Source: Nocardioides jiangsuensis (GTDB lineage: Bacteria; Actinomycetota; Actinomycetes; Propionibacteriales; Nocardioidaceae). Taken from it: 64,000 nt of DNA. The position numbers and the translations under genes are program-made. The stretch is from assembly GCF_019679455.1 (NCBI RefSeq), contig NZ_JAIEZQ010000002.1, forward strand, positions 806,001-870,000, in the 5' to 3' direction. Shown one piece after another: positions 58,513-64,000 of the stretch (position 1 is its first letter; each line of letters starts with the position of its first letter). Under the pieces are notes generated by a model that was not told the origin of the DNA, did not search any database, and saw only the letters and a program-made list of their open reading frames with translations.

Positions 58513-59001
58513 GTGACTGACGCCAGCAAGAGCGCGGACGGGACCACGGAGGCGGCCCCGGGCCCTGCGCCGGCGCCGGCCCAGGGCTCGACCACCCCGC
58601 CGGCCGCACCCGCGGCGACGACCCCGGCTCCGACCTCGACCACGCCTCCGGTCGAGGAGAAGCGCCGCCGGCGCCGTCCGAGCGGCGAGACGGTCAAGGC
58701 CGGCTCGAACGCGGTCCGCAACCGGATCGCGTCGCTGGTCTGGCTGGTCGCCGTGGTCTGCGCGCTGTTCCTCGCCGTGGGCGCGCTGCTCGTGGCGCTC
58801 GACGCGAACCGCGACAACGCGATCGTCACCTTCGTCCTGGAGATGGCCGACAAGCTCGACGGGCCGTTCAGCCGCGACAACGGCGTCTTCACCTTCGAGG
58901 GCAAGGACGGCGAGACCAAGGGCGCGCTCGTCAACTGGGGGATCGCCGCGGTGGTCTACCTCGTCGCCGGCAAGATCCTGGACCGGATCATCCGCCCCTG
59001 A
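58513..59001 (+). CDS. Membrane protein of unknown function with a disordered N-terminus
   Basis: The 162-residue protein has a Pro/Ala/Thr-rich N-terminus (1-47), a basic patch EEKRRRRRPSGE, and two membrane helices (about residues 75-95 and 140-157) around a short charged loop. GTG 58513 has an AAGGAG site (58501-58506) at 6-base spacing. Related proteins occur next to etf genes in other actinobacteria, but no function is known. A palindromic GGAACAGGTTCT and a -10-like TATCGT lie 35-65 bases upstream. Confidence 0.72.
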   Translation: MTDASKSADGTTEAAPGPAPAPAQGSTTPPAAPAATTPAPTSTTPPVEEKRRRRRPSGETVKAGSNAVRNRIASLVWLVAVVCALFLAVGALLVALDANRDNAIVTFVLEMADKLDGPFSRDNGVFTFEGKDGETKGALVNWGIAAVVYLVAGKILDRIIRP

Positions 59002-59097
59002 GACCGTCGTGGGGCGCCGCGGACCCCGATGCCGGGACCGCGGCGCACCCGCCGGGAGCCCGTGTGACCCACCCCACCCGGGCACGTGTTCCGCTGC

Positions 59098-59114
59098 TTG
59101 CTACGCGCTAGTAA
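59098..59114. promoter_or_regulatory. 17-bp palindrome upstream of etfBA
   Basis: TTGCTACGCGCTAGTAA fits the symmetric pattern TTnCTAnGCGnTAGnAA, with all fixed positions matching on both strands. It lies 127 bases before etfB, in the 239-base gap. The form suits a TetR-family acyl-CoA-responsive regulator, but no regulator gene is adjacent. Confidence 0.5.
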
Positions 59115-59240
59115 CCTCATGAGACACGTGGACGGGGAAGCCGGCCAGACCACTGGGTCCGGCCACCGTTGACCGCCCGCGGCTGTGAGAACCAGCCGCG
59201 AACCGAGTGCACAGGAGGGGCCCTCAGGGCCGAGACTGCC

Positions 59241-60026
59241 ATGAACATTGTCGTGTGTGTGAAGTACGTTCCCGATGCGACCGCCGACCGGCACTTCGAG
59301 GCCGACAACACCGTCGACCGCGTCGGTGTCGACGGTCTGCTGTCGGAGCTCGACGAGTACGCCGTCGAGCAGGCGCTCCAGCTCAAGGAGAAGGGCGACG
59401 GCACGGACGAGATCACCGTCCTGACCGTGGGCCCCGAGCAGGCCTCCGACGCGATCCGCAAGGCGCTGCAGATGGGCGCCGACAAGGGCGTCCACGTCGT
59501 CGACGACGCGATCGCCGGCTCCGACTCGCTGGCGACCTCGCTGGTGCTGGCCGAGGCGATCAAGAAGATCGACCACGACTTCGTGGTGTGCGGCATGGCG
59601 TCGACCGACGGCGCGATGAGCGTCGTACCGGCGATGCTCGCCGAGCGTCTCGGCGTTCCGCAGGTCACCTTCGGGTCGCAGATCGAGATGCAGGGCAAGG
59701 AGATCCGGATCCGCCGCGACGGCGACGCCGCGACCGAGGTGATCGGCGCCACCGCGCCGTTCGTGCTCAGCGTGACCGACCAGTCCGGTGAGGCCCGCTA
59801 CCCCTCCTTCAAGGGCATCATGGCCGCGAAGAAGAAGCCGGTGGAGACCTGGTCCCTCGCCGACCTCGGCGTCGAGGCCGAGAAGGTCGGCCTCTCCGCG
59901 TCGTGGACGCAGGTCGAGGACACCGCCGCGCGCCCGCCGCGCTCGCAGGGCGAGATCGTCACCGACGAGGACGGCTCGGGCGCCACCGCGCTCGCCGGGT
60001 TCCTCGCGTCGAAGAAGTTCATCTGA
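59241..60026 (+). CDS. etfB: Electron transfer flavoprotein beta subunit
   Basis: EtfB with EtfA takes electrons from acyl-CoA dehydrogenases to the quinone pool via ETF dehydrogenase. The 261-residue protein has the AMP-binding adenosine fold (CVKYVPDA start), the recognition-loop region after YAVEQALQLKEK, and the VCGMASTDGAMSVVP motif. ATG 59241 is the conserved start; upstream in-frame codons are not similar. It is 15 bases before etfA. Electrons from methylsuccinyl-CoA dehydrogenase and beta-oxidation would both arrive here. Confidence 0.96.
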   Translation: MNIVVCVKYVPDATADRHFEADNTVDRVGVDGLLSELDEYAVEQALQLKEKGDGTDEITVLTVGPEQASDAIRKALQMGADKGVHVVDDAIAGSDSLATSLVLAEAIKKIDHDFVVCGMASTDGAMSVVPAMLAERLGVPQVTFGSQIEMQGKEIRIRRDGDAATEVIGATAPFVLSVTDQSGEARYPSFKGIMAAKKKPVETWSLADLGVEAEKVGLSASWTQVEDTAARPPRSQGEIVTDEDGSGATALAGFLASKKFI

Positions 60027-60041
60027 GGAAGGCTGCCTGAC

Positions 60042-60998
60042 ATGAGCGAGATCCTGGTTCTCGTCGACCACGTCGACGGTGCAGTACGCAAGACCACCAA
60101 CGAGCTTCTGACGATCGCCCGCCGCCTCGGCGAGCCCTCCGCCGTGTTCATCGGCTCGGACGTGTCCGCCGCCGCCGACCAGCTCAAGGCCTACGGCGCC
60201 GAGAAGGTCTACGTCGTGGACGACGCCGAGGTGAAGGGCTACCTGGTGGCCCCCAAGGCCGAGGTGCTCCAGCAGCTGGTGGAGAAGACCTCCCCGGCCG
60301 CGGTGCTGATCAGCTCCAACGCCGAGGGCAAGGAGATCGCGGGCCGGCTCGCGGTCAAGACCGACTCCGGCCTGATCACCGACGCCGTCGACGTCCAGCC
60401 CGGCGACAGCGGCCCGGTGACCACCCAGTCGGTGTTCGCCGGCAACTACACGGTGCAGGCGAAGGTCACCAAGGGCACGCCGATCATCACGGTGAAGCCG
60501 AACGCCGCCACCCCCGAGCAGGTCGAGGGCGCCGCGGAGCAGGAGAAGGTCGACGTGACCATCTCCGACGCGGCGAAGAGCGCGAAGATCGTGGCCTCCG
60601 AGCCGCGCAAGGCCACCGGCCGGCCCGAGCTGACCGAGGCCGCGATCGTGGTCTCCGGCGGCCGCGGGACCGGCGGCAACTTCGAGCCGGTCGAGAAGTT
60701 CGCGGACTCGCTCGGTGCCGCGGTCGGCGCCTCGCGTGCCGCGGTCGACTCCGGCTGGTACCCGCACTCCTTCCAGGTCGGCCAGACCGGCAAGACGGTG
60801 TCGCCGCAGCTGTACGTCGCCGCGGGCATCTCCGGCGCGATCCAGCACCGGGCCGGTATGCAGACCTCCAAGACCATCGTCGCGATCAACAAGGACGAGG
60901 AGGCCCCGCTGTTCGAGCTCGTCGACTTCGGCGTGGTCGGCGACCTGCACGCCGTGCTCCCCGCCGCGACCGACGAGGTCAACAAGCGCAAGGGCTGA
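60042..60998 (+). CDS. etfA: Electron transfer flavoprotein alpha subunit
   Basis: EtfA holds the FAD of the heterodimer. The 318-residue protein has the N-terminal alpha/beta domain and the C-terminal FAD domain: [12 protein letters not shown] (about 207-218), [21 protein letters not shown], and the ETF-alpha signature around [13 protein letters not shown] near 265. GAGGAAGG-like sequence precedes the ATG. It forms a two-gene operon with etfB, ended by the terminator at 61016. Confidence 0.96.
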   Translation: MSEILVLVDHVDGAVRKTTNELLTIARRLGEPSAVFIGSDVSAAADQLKAYGAEKVYVVDDAEVKGYLVAPKAEVLQQLVEKTSPAAVLISSNAEGKEIAGRLAVKTDSGLITDAVDVQPGDSGPVTTQSVFAGNYTVQAKVTKGTPIITVKPNAATPEQVEGAAEQEKVDVTISDAAKSAKIVASEPRKATGRPELTEAAIVVSGGRGTGGNFEPVEKFADSLGAAVGASRAAVDSGWYPHSFQVGQTGKTVSPQLYVAAGISGAIQHRAGMQTSKTIVAINKDEEAPLFELVDFGVVGDLHAVLPAATDEVNKRKG

Positions 60999-61015
60999 GT
61001 CCCACGCTCGACGCG

Positions 61016-61056
61016 GAAGGCCCCCGACCGGAGTACCTGGTCGGGGGCCTTCTCTC
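61016..61056 (+). terminator. Intrinsic terminator of etfBA
   Basis: A 14-bp perfect stem (61016-61029 with 61039-61052; GAAGGCCCCCGACC and complement) encloses a 9-base loop and is followed by TCTCGT. It lies 18 bases after the etfA stop and may also serve the convergent ABC-F gene. Confidence 0.85.
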
Positions 61057-61100
61057 GTGTCCTGAGCCAGGGACAGGGCGTACGGGACGAGGCGGCCGGC

Positions 61101-62705
61101 TCACAGCGCGAGCAGGTCACCGTCCCAGCGCCGGCGCAGCCACCGGTCGTGGGTGGCCACGAGCACCGTTCCGCTCGAGCGCTGCAGCGCCTCCTCCAGC
61201 TCGTCGGCGAGCGTGAGCGAGATGTGGTTCGTGGGCTCGTCGAGGAGCAGCAGGTCCGGCTGCCGCGCGACCAGGATGGCCAGCGCGAGCCGCCGCCGCT
61301 GGCCGACGCTGAGCACGCCCACCGGGCGGGACAGGTCCCGCGGGTGCAGCAGCCCGAGGTCCCCGAGCGGCACGGGCGACCCCGTCGCCGCGTCGTACAC
61401 CTCGTGCGGCGCCTTGTCCGGCCGGGAGAACACCGCCTCCTGCGGCAGGAAGCCGACCCGGCGGGCGGACACCTGTGCCGTGCCCGCCGTCGGCGCGAGC
61501 TGGCCCGCGAGCACCTTGAGCAGCGTCGACTTGCCGGACCCGTTCGCGCCGGTGACCAGCACCCGGCCGCCGGCCCCGACGTCGAGCCGCGGCACCCGGA
61601 CCCGGCCGTCGACCTCGAGGTCGCGGACGGACACGGTCGTGCTGCCGTTCGGGCGGCCCGAGGCGAGCGTGCCGGTGAAGCTGAGCGGCTTGGGCGGCTT
61701 CGGGACCCGGTCCCGCTCGATCACCTCGATCCGTCTCTCGGCGTCCCGGACCCGGCGGCTGACCGTGCGCGCCACCTTCTGGCCCTGTCCGAAGTAGATG
61801 GACTTGTCGCCGTCGCGCGGAGGGCGGTTGTGCCCGACCCTGCGCGCGGTGGTCGCGGCCGCGCGCCGGAGGCCGGCGAGCTCGTCCTGCTCCTCGGCGA
61901 ACGCGGCCTCCCAGCGGCGCCGCGCGTCACACTTGGCCGCCAGGTAGTCGGAGTAGCCGCCGGAGAACCGGTTGCCGCCGTCGCCGTCGACCCCGAAGTG
62001 CGACGGGTCGAGGTCGACCACGGTCGCGCACACGTTCTCCAGGAAGGCACGGTCGTGGCTGGCGACCACGACGACCCCCGGCAGCGAGACCAGGAGCTCC
62101 TCGAGGAATGCCACCGCCTCGTCGTCGAGATGGTTGGTCGGCTCGTCGAGCAGCACGCACTCCGGCCGGCGGGTGCCGAGCGCCGCCAGGGCCAGGCGGG
62201 TCCGCTGGCCTCCGGACATCGCCGCGACCGGGTGGCCCCGGTCGAGCGTGCCCAGCCCGAGCCGCCGGGCGGCGACCACGGCACGCCGGTCCGCGTCCCA
62301 GGCCTCGTGCAGCTCCGCCCACGCGAGCACGTCGGCGAACTCCTGCTGCGCCCGCTCGTCCTCGAGCGACCCGGCCAGCTCCTCGAGCCGGGCCACCGCG
62401 TCGTGCAGCGGCGCCAGCGCGGCGTCGAGCACGTCGCCGACGGTGGCACCGTCGGCGAAGGCCGGCTCCTGCCCGAGGTACTCCAGGTCCGCGGGGCGGA
62501 CCACCGAGCCGCCGTCCGCGGGCTCGACGTCGGCGAGCAGCCGCATCAGCGTGGACTTGCCCACGCCGTTCTGGCCGACCAGCCCGAGCGGGCGCCCGGG
62601 GTTGGCGACCAGGCCGACCCCGTCGAGCACGACGCGGTCGCCGTAGGTCTTGGTGAGGTCGCGCGCGACCAGGGGAGCAGGCGTCGAGGAGAGGGTGAGT
62701 GACAT
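61101..62705 (-). CDS. ABC-F family ATPase (ribosome-protection type)
   Basis: The 534-residue protein has two ATP-binding cassettes and no membrane segments. The Walker A motifs are GQNGVGKST and GANGSGKST, the signatures [12 protein letters not shown] and [12 protein letters not shown], and the Walker B/D-loops [11 protein letters not shown] and [10 protein letters not shown]. The inter-domain linker (about 240-330, Arg-rich) is the part that enters the ribosomal E site in ABC-F proteins. It could be an antibiotic-resistance factor or a translation factor. ATG 62705 is chosen. The 226-base upstream region is long for this genome. Confidence 0.9.
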   Translation of the reverse strand: MSLTLSSTPAPLVARDLTKTYGDRVVLDGVGLVANPGRPLGLVGQNGVGKSTLMRLLADVEPADGGSVVRPADLEYLGQEPAFADGATVGDVLDAALAPLHDAVARLEELAGSLEDERAQQEFADVLAWAELHEAWDADRRAVVAARRLGLGTLDRGHPVAAMSGGQRTRLALAALGTRRPECVLLDEPTNHLDDEAVAFLEELLVSLPGVVVVASHDRAFLENVCATVVDLDPSHFGVDGDGGNRFSGGYSDYLAAKCDARRRWEAAFAEEQDELAGLRRAAATTARRVGHNRPPRDGDKSIYFGQGQKVARTVSRRVRDAERRIEVIERDRVPKPPKPLSFTGTLASGRPNGSTTVSVRDLEVDGRVRVPRLDVGAGGRVLVTGANGSGKSTLLKVLAGQLAPTAGTAQVSARRVGFLPQEAVFSRPDKAPHEVYDAATGSPVPLGDLGLLHPRDLSRPVGVLSVGQRRRLALAILVARQPDLLLLDEPTNHISLTLADELEEALQRSSGTVLVATHDRWLRRRWDGDLLAL

Positions 62706-62931
62706 CAGCGGCACCGATCTGGTGGGTGGGTGCACTCGCCGGGCACGTGCGTGGGGGAGTCCCAGGCGGCCGCGGGCGCGAGTGGAGGCCGACGTCAGTT
62801 CTTCATGATGGGCAGGAGTCTGGCGTCACCGCCGAGCAGCCCGCAACCGAATTATCCGGCTCGCTCGGGCAGCCTCCCGAGGCCACCGCAACAGAGCCGC
62901 CGCGGGGGCACGCCGTCGCTACCCTGGCACC

Positions 62932-64000
62932 GTGCGCGCACAGCCGGAAGGACCCGCACCCGACCAGGTGGTCCGGGGGCGCCTGGTCACACCCGGACGG
63001 GTGTACGCCGACGGGCTGGTCGTCCTCGCCGGGGACAGGGTCGTCGCGGTCGGCCCGGCCGAAGAGGTCGCCGCCGACCTCGCCGCCGCTCACCCCGCCC
63101 TGCCGGTCCCGGCCGAGCCGCAGGGAACCGTGCTGCCGGGCCTGGTCGACCTGCACTGCCACGGCGGCGGCGGGTTCGCCTTCACCGCCGGCGACGACGA
63201 GCAGGTCGCGGGGGCGGCCCGGCACCACCTCGGGCGGGGGACGACCTCGGTGGTGGCCGGTGTGGTCACCGACGAGCCGGAGCGGATGCTCGCCGCCGTG
63301 GCCGCGGCGGCCCGTGCCGCGGACCGGGGCCTCGTCGCCGCCGTACTCGTCGAAGGGCCGTTCCTGGCCAGCGGCCACTGCGGCGCCCAGGACCCGGGAC
63401 TCCTGCGCCGGCCCGACCCCGGGCTGACCCGCGAGCTCCTCGACGCCGGCCGGGGGCACGTCCGGGTGATGACGCTCGCTCCCGAGCTGCCCGGGGCCGA
63501 GGACGTCGTGGACCTGCTGGTGGGGCGCGGGGTGGTCGCGGCGGTCGGGCACACCGCGGCCGACGCCGACCTGGTCCGCCGGACCCTCGCCGCGCAGCCC
63601 CGCGGCCTGGTCACCCACCTGTTCAACGGGATGCCGTCGCTGCACCACCGCGACTCCGGACCGGTCGCCGGCGCGCTCTCCGCCGCCGCCCGCGACGAGG
63701 CCAGGGTCGAGCTCGTCGCCGACGGGGTGCACCTCGATGACGACACGGTCCGGCTGGTCTTCGACCTGCTCGGGCCGGACCGGATCGCCCTGGTGACCGA
63801 CGCGATGCCCGCTGCGGGCATGCCCGACGGCAACTACGCCCTGGGCCCGCGCACCGTCCGGGTCGCCGGCGGCGTCGCCCGCGTGCACGACGAGGCCGAG
63901 GAGGGCGACGGCGACCGGGACCACGAGGGGGCGTGGGCCCGGCAGGCGCTGGCCGGCGGTACGGCGAACCTGCTCGACGTCGTACGCCGCACCGTCCGCG
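62932..64000 (+). CDS. nagA: N-acetylglucosamine-6-phosphate deacetylase, 3' end missing
   Basis: NagA removes acetate from GlcNAc-6-phosphate in amino-sugar recycling and chitin use. The first 356 codons are visible and the frame is still open at the window edge. Motifs seen on translation are the metal-binding GLVDLHCHGGGG (about residues 69-80), the Glu in VEGPFL, GHTAADADL, THLFNGMPSLHHR, VELVADGVHL and the catalytic Asp in LVTDAMPAAGMPDG. GTG 62932 is the likely start, without an obvious ribosome-binding site. It is divergent from the ABC-F gene. Confidence 0.92.
   Translation, partial: MRAQPEGPAPDQVVRGRLVTPGRVYADGLVVLAGDRVVAVGPAEEVAADLAAAHPALPVPAEPQGTVLPGLVDLHCHGGGGFAFTAGDDEQVAGAARHHLGRGTTSVVAGVVTDEPERMLAAVAAAARAADRGLVAAVLVEGPFLASGHCGAQDPGLLRRPDPGLTRELLDAGRGHVRVMTLAPELPGAEDVVDLLVGRGVVAAVGHTAADADLVRRTLAAQPRGLVTHLFNGMPSLHHRDSGPVAGALSAAARDEARVELVADGVHLDDDTVRLVFDLLGPDRIALVTDAMPAAGMPDGNYALGPRTVRVAGGVARVHDEAEEGDGDRDHEGAWARQALAGGTANLLDVVRRTVR

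Overview
The window is chromosomal DNA from a very GC-rich aerobic actinobacterium. Codon use is dominated by G/C third positions, GTG starts are frequent, and start/stop overlaps (ATGA, GTGA) are common. The gene content fits Nocardioides or another member of the Propionibacteriales: ethylmalonyl-CoA genes, the GlgE pathway, NucS, a fosfomycin-insensitive-type MurA, and several apparently leaderless promoters. The genus is an inference. I saw no rRNA, tRNA, CRISPR array, insertion sequence or prophage gene, and no gene-free stretch over 300 bases.

Layout. 1-5115: end of a Bcr/CflA-type exporter, then rpmE, prfA, prmC, a Sua5/TsaC-type gene and a WecA-type glycosyl-phosphate transferase. 5273-13590: the F1Fo ATP synthase operon (two small membrane proteins, then atpB-E-F-H-A-G-D-C) and a DUF2550 gene, preceded by a Rex-type box. 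13648-16510: an alpha/beta hydrolase, a PduO-type cobalamin adenosyltransferase and murA. 16715-19165: a STAS protein and a B12-dependent ethylmalonyl-CoA mutase. 19192-26567: mostly secreted or surface proteins (SGNH esterase, M11-like metalloprotease, beta-helix protein, lipoprotein) mixed with a hemerythrin and a histidine phosphatase. 26604-34499: D-amino-acid oxidase, NucS, a duplicated 3-hydroxyacyl-CoA dehydrogenase, DinB, a hydrolase, an AI-2E-type permease and a DivIVA-like coiled-coil protein. 34720-42280: crotonyl-CoA carboxylase/reductase, epimerase, thiolase, MeaB, a MarR regulator and an isobutyryl-CoA mutase large subunit. 42365-57418: a YbbN-like protein and then the glycogen/alpha-glucan locus (glgB, maltokinase, treS, glgE, glgP, glgX). 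57568-64000: crotonase, etfBA, an ABC-F protein and a partial nagA. The order rpmE-prfA-prmC-Sua5-wecA-atp-DUF2550-cobO-murA ... nucS-mce-thiolase-ybbN-glgB-glgE is the order I recall from mycobacteria, so most of the window is conserved core chromosome with lineage-specific insertions.

How the genes work together. Thiolase, hydroxyacyl-CoA dehydrogenase, crotonase, CCR, epimerase and Ecm form the front half of the ethylmalonyl-CoA route for assimilating acetyl-CoA. The adenosyltransferase and MeaB supply and protect the B12 cofactor. IcmA links butyryl-CoA to isobutyryl-CoA, and EtfBA collects acyl-CoA electrons. GlgE, TreS, Mak and GlgB build alpha-glucan from trehalose and maltose-1-phosphate, and GlgP and GlgX degrade it. 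Control signals visible in the DNA include a Rex box at the atp operon, a near-perfect palindrome over the icmA promoter next to a MarR gene, a palindrome upstream of etfBA, and several strong hairpins between convergent genes. A 22-bp repeat family occurs at two distant places (13594-13659 and 58350-58393).
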